A DNA stretch of 60,000 bases from Cristatella mucedo (GCA_009760855.2 WPIO01000015.1:4951501-5011500), one strand, 5' to 3'. Numbered from the stretch's first letter, positions 1-10,731 are shown. The notes: generated by a model from the sequence alone, not told the origin. Numbers and translations: made by a program.

Positions 1-929
1 CAGTGTCCACAAACAGGTATGCCGCACACGAAGTTAGCAAAAGCAGGCTTAATGGCCATATCATTCGTCTAAATTTCACGGGCAAGTGCAAGGAACTGTG
101 GCTGTGCACTTGCTTACAGCCTCAGAAGACAGCTTGCTTTTGGCTAACATCTTGATATATTAACCAACACGTTAACGCTGACTTAGTGAGTCATAGAGAC
201 TCAGAGAAATGTATGATATGCTGACAGAGCAGCTTTCATATGTCCTCGCGGAAGCTATCTTCAGCTTTCGTTTGGAATCAGAGTCGATTAGAATTTGTAA
301 TACTGGCCCACATTTTTGTAAATAAGTGAAAGACTTGTATGTCATTATGTGTAGATGGGAATACACCGACACACGTTTGCACGCTTACACACACACACAC
401 ACACACAAACGCACTCACACACGCGCATGCACACACATATTTATACCTCTCCCAAAATGCATAGCGTTAGCGGGACCAAATTTACAACAAGCTATCAATA
501 AACTGTATCTCTTCCTGTCCACATTTGCTTCCTTGCAAACTTTCCTCAGCATCCCAATACATGATGTCGCTCTGCCTGCCATTACGAATCAATTGATATT
601 CTTACAAATGGCCAGTTTTTTCTGGATACATTTTTTGTTAAAGCCAACATTCCTCGTGAGAAAGTTTCAAATTTTGACCTTAGAAAATATACCGGAACCA
701 GGGATGGTGCTCCTCCACCGCCATCACGTAGCAACCGGCAGCCTACCATTTCTACTAACTTCAATTGCGTCGACAGTTTCAAACAGCATATTCACTGAGT
801 GACGATTAGCTATGTAATAGGACGAAATTTCCAGAAGAAAGTTGTCCCGTCGGCTATCTTAGCTGATGCGTGACTTTTTTTTTAGAAGGTGTGAGTGCTC
901 CTCGTCACTGTCACGCTCCTCAACCTGCC
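1..929. other. Non-coding stretch with a CA-repeat
   Basis: No supportable gene. A CA/AC dinucleotide tract lies at about 387-441. The open frames crossing it have no recognisable domain and depend on the repeat for their length. LINE-B sequence begins near 930. Confidence 0.5.
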
Positions 930-1485
930 GGCATACATGCCGAAACTTGTCTCCTTTGCTAAAAGAGCTAGGATGGTTGCCGATTGAGCAAAGGATACAG
1001 AGCAAAGTTCTTACGCTGACCCACAAGGCCCGCCTCGGCTTGGCTCCTGCGTACCTAGCTGAACTGCTACATCAGTTTCAGCCTGTTCGTGCCCTGAGGT
1101 CCTGTGTGGACAATAAATTAGCTATCTCATTCCTCAGCTTAAAGACCGTTGGCGACGGAAGCTTTTGCTCCAAAAGTCTTAGACTGTGAAACTCACTCCC
1201 ACAATTCTTACAAACGACAACTAATCTCCTGCTGCCGACTATGGCACATCCTTTTTTCAGCAGTTCTGAGCTGCTACTTTCATGCTACTCACTACCTCAA
1301 CTGCTCTCCTGACTGTACTATGCTTCCCACTTTCTCTTTGTTGCGTAAGACGAAGTCTTTTGGCTGCCGAATGCGTGCCGAAAGCCGCTTAGGCTGTGAG
1401 TGCGCTATACAAAACTCTCCTGCGTAACCCCCACATGGTCTTTATGACTCTGTGGAGTTACAGCAGACGGAGATACAGTGCATTA
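930..1485 (+). mobile_element. LINE-B fragment, C-terminal end plus 3' UTR
   Basis: Plus-strand remnant of a non-LTR retrotransposon. The translation around 945-1180 carries the run LLKELGWLP followed by LGLAPAYLAELL, the conserved C-terminal extension downstream of the reverse transcriptase in L2/CR1-type LINEs (compare 41360-41520 and 4260-4420). The 3' UTR ends near a GACGGAGATA motif seen at the ends of other LINE-B copies (4755, 10556, 41886). The reading frame is broken, so this is a dead 5'-truncated copy. Confidence 0.8.
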
Positions 1486-2073
1486 TATTACACTGGCGCG
1501 CTGCACTTAAAAGTCGCCAGCTAGTTAAACGGTGCTCAGGCATCGCCAGCGGTCGTCGCGCGTCGGCTGAGGCTAGCGCCGCCGTTCCGAGCGCCGCGCT
1601 TGCGGTGCTCAGTTTGTTCGGACGCAGGTCCCGCAACACCCCGCTTGTAACAACGCCGACAGTAGCGGAACGCTGCATTGACAAAGAGATGCCGTAACTT
1701 GATAGGAATTCTACGTAGCTAGCATAGAGCGGTAAATTCGATAGCGACTGAGGGCTGGGGGCTTTCCCAAATCAGCGGCCATGACGCAAAGCAGCTCACG
1801 CGTGGCTCTAGTGGTCCAGGAGCAGAGTACCAGTGCCAGTGGGAGGAATCCTTTCTTATGTCTTCTTCGCTTCGGCTCGCATCCTGCATCGCGCACATAG
1901 TATCACTCGATCGGCTCCTAGGCGCTATCATTCAGGAACCGCGAATTGCGGACGTCGGTCATAACGTGGCAGATTTAACGCACCGCCAATTAACTAGCAG
2001 CACCGAACGCACATTGAACTTGCACTTCATAAATTACAAAGAGGTACAGTTCTCACGGGGCGCCGGGTGCATT
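1486..2073. other. Non-coding, no repeat recognised
   Basis: No gene or family member can be supported here. Short open frames on both strands lack domains. It lies just 3' of the Bcl-2-like gene's distal terminal exon on the minus strand and may contain its 3' flank. Confidence 0.4.
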
Positions 2074-2079
2074 TTTATT
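2074..2079 (-). terminator. Candidate poly(A) signal of the distal Bcl-2-like isoform
   Basis: AATAAA on the minus strand, about 300 bases after the stop codon of the distal terminal exon (2376). It is the first perfect AATAAA I noticed downstream. Position and sequence fit a cleavage/polyadenylation signal; no transcript evidence is available. Confidence 0.4.
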
Positions 2080-2375
2080 GTTGCTGCTGTCACAATTTCT
2101 GCGGTTCCGTTGCGCCGCTTCCGCTTTCACTCGTTCCGCTTCCGCTGGCCGGTGCGATTCGTCGGCCGCTCAGCCTCTTCTTCGGCGGCTCTGCGGACGC
2201 ACAGCAGAGGAGTGGTCGGCGATTTCTGATTTCCCGCCGCGTTCGAATATCGGTCGCCTCCGCTGTTCGACGACGGCTCCCCATTCTGGGCGACCGAGCG
2301 TGCGGCGGACTACCGGCTGACGCCGCCTAGGAGGCGGAACTGGTCGAAGCAGGGACCGAAGGAGCGCAGAGTCTG

Positions 2376-2504
2376 TTACGCAGCGCGTCGCAGAATGGTG
2401 TATGCAGCCGCCGCTGCCAGTGCAGCCGCAGCTGCCAGGAGTCCTTTCGTGAACACGCGTCCGAGCTGCTCGTTTGCCACCGGAAAGGATTGCATTAGGC
2501 CGTC
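2376..2504 (-). CDS. Bcl-2-like gene, distal alternative terminal exon (tail anchor B)
   Basis: Encodes 42 residues plus stop. On the minus strand a pyrimidine-rich run ending in CTTCCTCCAG precedes GAC GGC CTA, so the exon starts in phase 0 with Asp-Gly-Leu, as Bax does after its conserved Gly-Gly-Trp. Residues DGLMQSFP complete BH2. A lysine then precedes a helix of Ala/Leu (KGLLAAAAALAAAAAYTIL), followed by Arg-Arg-Ala-Ala and the stop, which is the layout of a C-terminal tail anchor. It joins in frame to the donor at 8928, giving a 180-residue protein. It parallels the exon at 7248-7382 in start, length and layout. It could be the end of a second Bcl-2-like gene, but no second BH1/BH2 exon was seen between 2505 and 7247. 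Confidence 0.72.
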   Translation of the reverse strand, partial: DGLMQSFPVANEQLGRVFTKGLLAAAAALAAAAAYTILRRAA

Positions 2505-3500
2505 CTGGAGGAAGAGAGGCGGAGGCGAGCGGAGCTGACGCTGCGCTCGCCCTCGGACGGCAGATTTAACGACGCGTCGACGTGCGCTTGCGGAGCGGCC
2601 GAAGCGCCGGACAGCATCGGCTGCGGGTGAGACTCGCGCTACGAGCTCAGAGGACTTCTGACGGCCGATTGAGCGTAGCGTTAGGGGCAACGATCATTGG
2701 CGGCCACTTGGCGACGACGCGCACAGCCCAGCGAGGGACCGCCCAGGCACAGCGGTCACCCTGCTCACGGCAACGATGCGGACGAGCCGATTGTCGCCTC
2801 GTCGATCGAGCGCATCGTCGCCTCAAACGGGGGGGGGGGAGAGAGGTTTAAGTGACCACCCGAACTGCGGCGTTCCGTCTGCTCGCCGGCGGCTGCCGCG
2901 TCGCGGGTTGTATTGTCGGGCAAATAGTCACAAGCTGTGTGGTGAGCATGGCACAGATGCTTGCACGGGCAAGATGCACAATGAGAAAGCTCTGAAAAGG
3001 TGCTAGATGTGTTACAACTTTCGTTAGGTAAAAAGAGAAGATCAAGTGGTTCATAGCAGGAGACGAAGCGTTGCCGCGGCGCGCTAAACGGCGTACGTGC
3101 AGCTAGGTCGAGAAAACCGGCTCCCAAACTCACTTCCGTCATCGGCTTGACTTTACATTTACAAGTAAGGGAAACAGCCACGTGATCCTCACAGCATGTG
3201 CGTGTGTGTGTGAGAACTTTCCTTGTTGTGCTTATGCGTGCTGAAACTGTGCCTTGCATTACTTAGCACTTGATATGCTTACTTTGTATAATATGAAACT
3301 TGCCTACAAAGAAATTTAGTTCTCTTATATTCAGTACAAATGTCTGACTATTTTGTCATCTCCCGTAAGCTGGGTCTTTGTGATTTGTTCTTCACGTGCA
3401 TGTAACAGCCATACTTGCGTGCACCTTCGTGAGCTTGAAATTTTGAAATTTTACTCGGACATAAAGATATTGACTGTACGCATTAAGAATGCAGGCAAAA
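2505..3500. other. Intron of the Bcl-2-like distal isoform, GC-rich then ordinary
   Basis: Part of the 6.4 kb intron (8928 to 2505, minus strand) used if the distal terminal exon is chosen. The stretch 2505-2900 is GC- and CpG-rich; a G run at 2829-2838 and a short GT repeat near 3201-3212 are present. No second BH1/BH2 exon was found. A minus-strand open frame at 2765-3259 has no recognisable domain. Confidence 0.5.
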
Positions 3501-3509
3501 ATCATCACT

Positions 3510-4770
3510 GATCACGATATCCTACTTGGAAGATGTAGAACAGAGATCGGTCTGGAAGATGAGGCACTGGCGTGGTTTAAACCGTACTTATTCGATCGTG
3601 TTCAATCCGTGTCATGTGGGATCAGATCTCATGCACCAGATCATTAACCTATGGAGTCCTTCAAGGATCCGTCCACGGTCCTTTGAAGTTCTCAATTTAT
3701 ACTCAACCTCTGGAAAAAAGTTATTTACGCCCATGGAATAGGTTATTACATTTATGCTGACGATACTCAGCTGTATTTATCATTTAAACTGTTGGATTCT
3801 ACTGCAGTGGCTAATCAACTGAAGACCTGCCTTGCAAACATTTGATCATTGATGTCCGTAATTAAACTAAATGACGAAAAACGGAAGTGCTGCTTATGGG
3901 ACACCCAAACGTGTGTGCTGGACTAAAAGGCTTTGGTCTTCTAATAGGGGATACTGTTGTAAGACCATTATCACGTGCTTGGAATTTAGGTATTGTCTTC
4001 GACAGCTGCCTAAATTTTGAAACCTTTGTTGAAGACTGCTTACACAACTGTAGCCATCACGTCCGATCCCTACGTAAGATTAGGATCTGTCTTCCCCTGT
4101 AACTAGCAAAGAATTTAGCTAGCTCATTAATCCTGTCAGGGCTCAATTACTGTAATTCTTTTTTACTGGGGTACCAAAAAATGCCACTTGGCCACTGCAG
4201 CCGGCGATAAATTTGGCTCCAAGGCTATTTTACAGATCCCAGAGATTTGACCACGTGTCTCCTTTGCTGAAAGAGCTTGGATGGCTGCCGGCTGATCAAC
4301 GGAAACCGAGCAAAATTTCTACGCTGATACAGAGGCCCGCCACGGGTTGGCTCCTTCATACCTAGCTGAACTGCTGCATCAATTTCATTTTCCCGTGCCC
4401 TCAGATCCCGTATTGACAATAAATTAGCTATTTCATTCCTCCGCTGAAAGACCGTGGGCGATGGAAGCTTTTGCTCCGAAGGTGTTAGACTGTGAAACTC
4501 ACTTCCACATTTCTTACGAAACGGCAACTACTATCATGCTGCCGACTATGGCTCATCCTTTTCTGCGGTCCTGAGCTGCTACTTTCATGCTACTCACTAC
4601 CTCAACAGCTCGCACGACTCAGCTATGCGTCTCACTTTATCTTTGTTGCGTAAGAGGAAGTTTGTTGGCTACCGAATGCATACCGAAAGCCGGTTAGGCT
4701 GTGAGTGAGCTGCAAAAAACTGCTCTGTTAAACACCCATATAGTCTTTGTGGAGTTAGTGACGGAGATAA
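3510..4770 (+). mobile_element. LINE-B copy, degenerate reverse transcriptase to 3' end
   Basis: The longest LINE-B copy here. Translated in shifting frames it shows LALTWF-type palm sequence (ALAWFKPYLFDRVQSV), a decayed GVPQGSVLGP block (GVLQGSVHGP), the catalytic box YADDTQLYLSF near 3757, then the downstream KLNDEKTEVL block and the HVRSL segment. From about 4260 the C-terminal extension and 3' UTR match 945-1480. Several frameshifts and stops make it non-functional. Family assignment to L2/CR1-like LINEs rests on these motifs. Confidence 0.85.
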
Positions 4771-4854
4771 ATACGTAAACACAGAGAGTTAAGAGCGCTC
4801 ACTACTAAATCAAAGCCTGAACGGCTGCCAAAGCGCCGCAGCGCAGATATCTCT

Positions 4855-5052
4855 GTGAGCCGTGATGGTACACTAGGTAAAGCGGTTGCTATCACGACCT
4901 TGGTCCCGAGGTCATGGGTTCGATTCCTGCAGTGGGCGATCCCTTATCACCACTGCAAGCGGTAGTGATAGCCGTAAAGGCTCTTCTGTCGCTATACAAA
5001 AAGAGGCTGTTTAATCAGCTAGGATTTACTTATTATTATTTATTTATTTATC
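4855..5052 (+). mobile_element. SINE S1 copy (tRNA-derived)
   Basis: Starts GTGAGCCGTGATGG and has a tRNA-like head with a B box GGTTCGATTCC at about 4917. A shared body follows (CTGCAAGCGGTAGTGATAGC, then CCGTAAAGGCTCTTCTGTCG), ending in AATCAGCT and a TTATTTATT tail. The same order occurs at 23281, 31150 and 32437, so this is a dispersed RNA polymerase III SINE rather than a functional tRNA gene. Confidence 0.85.
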
Positions 5053-5995
5053 GCTGTGTGGAACGGTGGCAGGCATCTCGGAAATTTATTAAGCGAGGCC
5101 ATTTTAGATTTAATCTGCATTGTAAGTTCCTACTTTGAAGCTTCGAGACCCGCGGACTCTCACGAATGAATCACTGGGCCTCGCGCCGTAGCTAGGGAGG
5201 CTCCATTGTTGCACCGTCTTTGTTGCCGCCCCGAACTCCCGCCGGACTCGGAGCCGCCGGCAGTTTCGTCCTTCGTGCTTCGGTCGTGGCGGCTTTCGAA
5301 CTAGAAGTTTTGACTTTCAGCTTTGACACCAGCGGCGTACAGGAGCGGAAGTCACGAGCAGAGCTGAATGCAAGCTGGCCCCTAGTGAATGCGCACTAGG
5401 GAATGCTCACTGGCGCTCCGGACAGTGAGCGACGACTGCCTTCGGAGCGTCGTCGTTGCACTCGTCGTCCTGTTGTGCCCTGCCGCCCGATGTACTCCTC
5501 GAGGCTATCGCTGCTATGTCGACATGCTATGACGACATGCTATGACGATATCGCTGCTATGCTGACGATATCCAAGCTGCTCGTGCCACTCGAATCGTCG
5601 GAGACGGTTGCAGCGACTGAATGCGAGCCCTACGGACAGCGGTCGATTCTCGCTATTGATTCGATATCGGCGTGTTGATTGTCGATTGTCGATGTCTCGG
5701 TCAATTTCTTTTAGGCTGGACGAAGGTAAACGTTGAACTCCGTCTCACTGGACGCCGCCCGAAGCGTACTGCTGGACAGGGAGACTTGACTCTTGTAAGC
5801 GGCGGTGCAGCATTGCGACCTCTCTTCATCTGAACATTGGAGTTTATATTTTCTCTTTAATAACGGCTTTAAGCCCTAATGTTGCATTCAGAGGTCCGCT
5901 AGCTGCCACACCACCTACCGTGTTGCCTGTCTAGAGATGTCATATAACTACATGTTCTTTTCTCTTGCTATAACTACTGCCATTCCCTTTTCATG
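5053..5995. other. Non-coding, with short tandem motif
   Basis: No supportable gene. A short imperfect repeat of CATGCTATGACGA type lies at about 5511-5575. The open frame at 5403-5678 has no recognisable domain. Confidence 0.4.
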
Positions 5996-5999
5996 GCTA

Positions 6000-6600
6000 G
6001 ACTGCCACAAAAAAGTTATTTACCCTCTGCAGCTGATGACGAACATGGCATCGAAGTTGTCGGTCGAAGAATCCACGACCTTCAGCCACCCGCCTCCTTG
6101 ACTGAAGGAGCGACGATGTCTCGCGATCGATCAACCGATGCAGAGCAGAATTCATACTCTGATCCACAAGGCCAAGGCCAAGGCTTGGCTCCGTCGTACC
6201 TAGCTGAACTGCTGCCTCAGCTTTAGTCTCGTCCTGCCCCTCAGGCCTTCTATGAACAAGCAAATCAGGTCTTTCCTTATTTCACTCCACGACTTGCGAC
6301 GACAGAGAGGTTTTTTCTGCAGGTCCCAAACGTCTGGACTCACATTTTCAATTCTTACACCACGAGATCTTCTCTCGTGCTGCTGACTGCTGCTACACAT
6401 CCTTCCCAGATGCCCCGGGTGGCTCCTTTCACGCGAGCTCGCTTTCTCGATAGTTCACCCGACTCGCCGCCGCGGAGCTCTCTGATCTCACTTTGATGCG
6501 CGAGATCAGTCTGTTGGCCGCCCCACGTGCTCCGAAAGCCGCTTCGGCTTTGAGCGCGCTGTAGAAAATTCTCCAGCATAACACACCCATTTAGTCCTCG
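6000..6600 (+). mobile_element. LINE-B fragment, highly diverged
   Basis: Plus-strand LINE-B remnant. Around 6130-6230 the translation gives GLAPSYLAELLPQL, matching the C-terminal extension of other copies. The 3' UTR landmarks (CCGAAAGCCGCTTCGGCTTTG near 6531, then CACCCATTTAGTC) follow in order. The 5' limit is uncertain; 6090 would also be reasonable. Confidence 0.7.
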
Positions 6601-7247
6601 AGGAGTCCTTTGTTGGATGGCGGACGGATATCGACTGCATTTAAATTAGCTTTGTGGATTCCTTTACGGATATGTGTTGCGTTGAATTGCTCGCTCGTCT
6701 CTCTGCAGCGTCGGCGCTGCTAAAAGCGCTCGAGGAACCGGACGATCTCGAAATGTCACGGTCCTGCAACTGAAACCCGCCTGCGCGCTTCGTTCCCAGC
6801 AGCCTATCGGTGGAACGGAAACGCGTGCGAGGTGACTTTGATGCGATTTCGATTACTCAGCAATCAACCTACGTTGTCTTGGCGACCAAACAGCGGCCGC
6901 CGTGCGCTCAACGTCAAGCCGCGAAAGCTAATGAGGGTGGAGCTAATAAGGGAGGAAAGCGCAGAAATCAAAAGGATCCGCGCTCTAGAAAGTGCCCGTG
7001 TAAATGCGCTTTCGTGCGAAACAATCGGTCCGCACCATTGCCTTCCTGGCTACCTCCAAGCCGCCGACGCAGCCGTCGACTGCATAAGATGGCGACAGCC
7101 GGGTTGAAAGCAGTGTTCCCGAAACTTCTCGCGGCCGCTTCTCAGCTTTTCGCAGCGTCGCCCTGGAGTGGCCGCATGTCTGAAGGCACGATGGCGGCGC
7201 GCCGCGAGGGAACCTTCCCTTCCGCGCGCGCGGCGGACGCCGTCGAA
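6601..7247. other. Intronic/3' UTR stretch of the Bcl-2-like gene
   Basis: Lies just 3' (minus strand) of the proximal terminal exon and so may include its 3' UTR. No perfect AATAAA on the minus strand was noticed. Plus-strand open frames (6810-7301) are basic and low in complexity, with no domain. Confidence 0.4.
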
Positions 7248-7382
7248 TCACTTCCGGTAGTGCCGAAGGAGCCCGTAAATGCAGATGGCGCCCGCCGCTA
7301 GCGCCAGGGCTACGGCGGCGCCTTTGCCGAACCAGCGATCTTCGGCTGCCGCTGCTGGTGGGAACGTGGCAACGAGCCCGTC
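7248..7382 (-). CDS. Bcl-2-like gene, proximal terminal exon (tail anchor A)
   Basis: Encodes 44 residues plus stop. The minus strand reads CGCTTTGCCTCCAG followed by GAC GGG CTC, a good acceptor opening in phase 0 at Asp-Gly-Leu. Joined to the main exon it restores NGGW-DGLVATF, the BH2 layout of Bax/Bcl-2 proteins, whose intron lies at this same Trp codon. After FPPAAAAEDRW come Phe-Gly-Lys, a hydrophobic helix (GAAVALALAAGAICIYGLL) and a basic end RHYRK: a tail anchor. Basic residues after the helix usually favour the outer mitochondrial membrane; that targeting is inference. The predicted product is 182 residues, typical for the family. Confidence 0.88.
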   Translation of the reverse strand, partial: DGLVATFPPAAAAEDRWFGKGAAVALALAAGAICIYGLLRHYRK

Positions 7383-7505
7383 CTGGAGGCAAAGCGCGAG
7401 GCACGAGGCGTGAGCTTCGCCGTGCAGCCGCCGCCGCCGAAGTGCGGCCTTCTCCTCAACTGAGGGAGCAATTTCATGCTGGCCACGAAGCCCAGTCGCT
7501 GCCGT

Positions 7506-7507
<2 letters not shown>

Positions 7508-7537
<30 letters not shown>
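7508..7537. repeat. C30 homopolymer (G30 on the coding strand of the Bcl-2-like gene)
   Basis: Thirty consecutive C on the plus strand, so G30 in the Bcl-2-like pre-mRNA, 125 bases upstream of the proximal terminal exon's acceptor. Such a run can form G-quadruplexes in RNA or in the displaced DNA strand. Its exact length is likely to be polymorphic and prone to sequencing error. Confidence 0.9.
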
Positions 7538-7538
<1 letters not shown>

Positions 7539-7599
7539 CCAGGCTCCCCTTTCCCCTCCAAGCGTTACGGCGGCCTTCGTCTCCACTGGTGAAATTTCA

Positions 7600-8427
7600 T
7601 TAACATTCGGTCTCTTCGGTCCCTCGGGTTTAGCCGTGGATTGCTAAATCAGACACACTAATTAAGCGCTATAGATATACCTTGGGACTAGATTCCTTAT
7701 TGGGCTTCCTCCTTTTCTTTTAACCTGCTCGCCTGCTATTGGAACACGGGAAGAGACGCGGTGTGCTATCCACACTTTCAAGTAATAACTTATAAATATT
7801 GCACACGCATCCATGACCTTGTCATGCTCTCTCGCCGTCCAAGGTGCCCAATCCGGGCCTTCTATAACCAGCACGCGTCCGCTCCCCGCGCGTTTAGAAA
7901 TCCCGATGGAGATCCGACCGCCGCCACCGCCACGGAAGCTGTGCTCTGCGCGGGCTTCGCGTGCAGCCTCAAATGGGCGCACAGGTCAACGAGGCGAGCG
8001 ACGGCGAGGCGAGCTGCTGTATTAGGCATAGCCCTGGTTGGTCGAGATATATTCACTCGACGCGCCTTCAGCGCCACTGCGGCGAGTAGATTATCGGCGG
8101 CAGGGTAGATTAGCGGCGGCCGAGGATGAGAGCCGGCGGCGGTGGCGCATTTCCTCTGTGCCGCCGCCGGCACCGCTTTTTTGACGACGAAGTGCCGCGC
8201 GAGAAACCCGCGCGAAATCCTGGGTCTGAGCAGACAGCAAGACGAATGCTTACACATTTAAACGCCGTAGGAGAAGTACGTGTAGTCACCCCATGCGGCG
8301 CAATGCACATTTTAGTAGGAGTGCTTCCTAAAGTGGCATTCGCGAGCAGATGGGAGGCTCGAAGGTAACCCGACGAAACGCTGCCCTGAGTTGGCTCACA
8401 AGGACCGCGCTCGTCTTCGACGACCGA

Positions 8428-8430
<3 letters not shown>
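7600..8430. other. Intron of the Bcl-2-like gene
   Basis: Part of the intron between 8928 and 7383. Nothing beyond GC-rich open-frame shadows was seen. The minus-strand open frame at 8110-8493 is a GA-repeat artefact at one end. Confidence 0.5.

Positions 8431-8482
<52 letters not shown>
8431..8482. repeat. (GA)n microsatellite
   Basis: About 26 uninterrupted GA units within the Bcl-2-like intron. Confidence 0.95.
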
Positions 8483-8486
<4 letters not shown>

Positions 8487-8928
8487 GCGCCATCAGTGAT
8501 ACGCGTGGATAGAGATTGATTACTCTTAGCGGTTGCCGTACAAGCGAATTGCATTTTTAATTTTTAGGCTCACTATTAGCAGGAACCAGGCGACCAGGTA
8601 TCTATGGTCTGGAATTCATTCCGCTCGCCACGCCGCTTTTTGGCTGTGTGGTAGACTATTACTCTGGGCGACATGTTAACTCAGACATTAGCAGGCATTC
8701 TTTTTTGCAACGCGAATTATTCAGCCGGCGAATAAGCGTTTGCTACATAATTTAAACTTGCTCGTCCGAAAACGTTCGGCGCAGCGCTGCTGGCAGCTGG
8801 ATGTTTGAGCGCCGAGTCGATTTCTCGATTCGCCAGGCCCCGCACCACGATTGGCAGACGTGCGAATGGGACTTTTCGGAAAGCGCTCGCTATTGGAGGA
8901 GGAACGAAAGAAGCAACGCAGCGCTTAC

Positions 8929-9342
8929 CCATCCGCCGTTGACGGCGAGGAAGTGCTGCAGAGTGGGCAGCGCTTGGAGGTGCTTCGACACCGTGCGCGA
9001 GAACTGGTCGTCGCTCGCGCTTATGCCGGTCTCCGTGCAGTACAGGCACGCGGTGTACACGAAAGTGAAGGACGAGGCGACCTTGCCCCAGCCCAGGTCG
9101 CCTCGCAAGATGTCCGACAGGACGGCGCACACGACCTGCCGCCAGTTGCGCTCGCTCACGCCGACGCGCCTGAGCAGTGCGTAGAAGAGGCCGCGGTGCT
9201 TCGGCGACAGCTGACCGACGAGGCGCCGCATCGTTCTCGTGTAGACGTTGCCGCCGCCGACGGCCGGCTCGCCGCGCGCGTACCTCACGACGTCGTCGGC
9301 GATCGTGGCGGTGAGGGCTCGCGGGTCCGGCGGGCTGGACAT
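8929..9342 (-). CDS. Bcl-2-family apoptosis regulator, main exon
   Basis: Encodes residues 1-138 of a multidomain Bcl-2-like protein, a family that controls outer mitochondrial membrane permeability. TRTMRRLVGQLSPKHR (about 35-50) aligns with BH3, but the usual Asp after Gly is Gln. LRGDLGWGKVASSFTF (79-94) is BH1, with the Gly-Trp-Gly core of NWGRV-type motifs. LQHFLAVNGGW (128-138) begins BH2. The exon stops right after TGG with donor GTAAGC, the ancient Bcl-2 intron site, phase 0. The start at 9342 has G at -3; the frame is open further upstream, but that part is Arg-rich and repetitive and is probably 5' UTR. Bax-like DGL after the junction hints at the Bax/Bak side, but pro- or anti-survival activity cannot be decided. 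A BH4 motif is not evident. Confidence 0.9.
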
Positions 9343-10104
9343 GGCCGCTCCGTCGCAGTTGTGAGCAAAAGGAAGCGCGCGCGAGCGCGAGCGAAGCTCG
9401 AAGCGGCCGCGACGGCGGCGCGCCGCGAGGCGAAAGGGAAGCGCCGATTGTTGAACGCCTCGCGCTGCGCCAGGGACTGAGCCGAGCGCTTCCGGGGGAA
9501 GTCTGCAGCGGCTCTGCTTCCGAAACGAGAACCATTCGGTCTTACTCTTTCTTCCATACGGCTCCTTCAATTCCACATGTGCTGCACTAATGTTTGATCG
9601 GTTTATCACACGCTTTCCGCAGACAATAATTATAATAATAATAACAGTCGTATCCATCATCGTCGCGCAGAATCGTCTTTATGGCTGGTGAAGCGACCTC
9701 GAGTTCTCTTCTTAGGCACGTCATGCGGGCTGGTTGGGAAGTGTTGGAACTGATTAATGATAATAAATAGCATGCACAATTACGCCGCGCGCGAGTAGTT
9801 GAAGGACGATTTTCATGAACGATGCATATACGGTGAATGAATTGTGAGTTTATGGTTTCAGTTTAAATCTCGATAAGTTAGGGATGGTGCGACCTCAGTC
9901 GGACTTGGTTTCGGAGCTCGGACTTAGGAGCGCAGAAATAGAACGATCATACTCCAGAGAATTTGAGATTTCTTAGAGGCACCGCCAAGCCGAGGCCAGT
10001 CAGAGGAGCGGCGGTCGGTGCGGCGCGAAGCCTTCTTGGCGTCCTTCCTTTGTTGCCGCTAGACCGCAGCAACGAAATGCAGGTTCCTTTGCTTCCTTTT
10101 CCGA
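9343..10104. other. 5' flank of the Bcl-2-like gene
   Basis: Upstream on the minus strand of the predicted start. It probably contains the 5' UTR and promoter, but no TATA box or initiator can be singled out. An ATAATT/AATAATAATA run at about 9625-9650 is the only simple repeat. Confidence 0.4.
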
Positions 10105-10165
10105 AAATGTCAAGTGCCTACAAAAAGTTCTCTGAGGGTGCTATAGCGAATGCATTTTTATCGTT
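10105..10165 (+). repeat. Solo LINE-A/S2-type 3' stem-loop tail
   Basis: AAGTGCCTACAAAAAGTTCT then CTGAGGGTGCTAT matches the terminal module of LINE-A (43693-43750) in degraded form, with an A/T-rich end. No retrotransposon body precedes it. Confidence 0.6.
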
Positions 10166-10269
10166 ATTGCCTGCAAGTAATGGCCGAAACTCGAAGTCAG
10201 CACGATGCTAGGTGGGAAGCCAGTGCAGATTAGAGAGAGAGAAGAGAATCTCAGTGGATTTAGCAGCCT

Positions 10270-10575
10270 CCTTTGTATAGCGTCGCGAAAGCCGCTATAT
10301 ATACGCAACGACAACTACTCTCCAACTGCCGACTATGGCGCACCTTTTTCAGCGGTCCTGAACTGCTACTTCTATGCTACTCACTACCTCAACTGCTCTC
10401 CTGACTCTGCTATGCTTCTCACTTTCTCTTTGTTGCGTGAGACGAAGTTTGTTTGCTACCGAATGGGTACCGAAAGCCGCTTAGGCTGTGAGTGCGCTAT
10501 ACAAAACTCTCCTGCGTAACACCCACATGGTCTTTATGACTTTGTGGAGTTACTGACGGAGATAAATTACATTAT
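10270..10575 (+). mobile_element. LINE-B 3' end
   Basis: Closely matches 1200-1480: the block CTGCCGACTATGGCGCACC, then TACTCACTACCTCAACTGC, then GCCGCTTAGGCTGTGAGTGC, ending GACGGAGATAAATTACATT. Only the 3' UTR part remains. Confidence 0.82.
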
Positions 10576-10673
10576 TACATTTTATAAATATAAATATAAA
10601 TATATATATTAGTAAATATATAAATACACACATATATATATATACATATGTAAATATATATAAATACACACAT

Positions 10674-10706
<33 letters not shown>

Positions 10707-10731
10707 CATACATATGTAAACATATATAAAT

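Noticed and set aside
4855-5052. Possible tRNA gene (B box GGTTCGATTCC)
   Set aside because: No tRNA cloverleaf; the same head plus body is dispersed in several copies, so it is a SINE.
6810-7301. 163-codon plus-strand frame
   Set aside because: Basic, low-complexity, antisense to the tail exon region of the Bcl-2-like gene.
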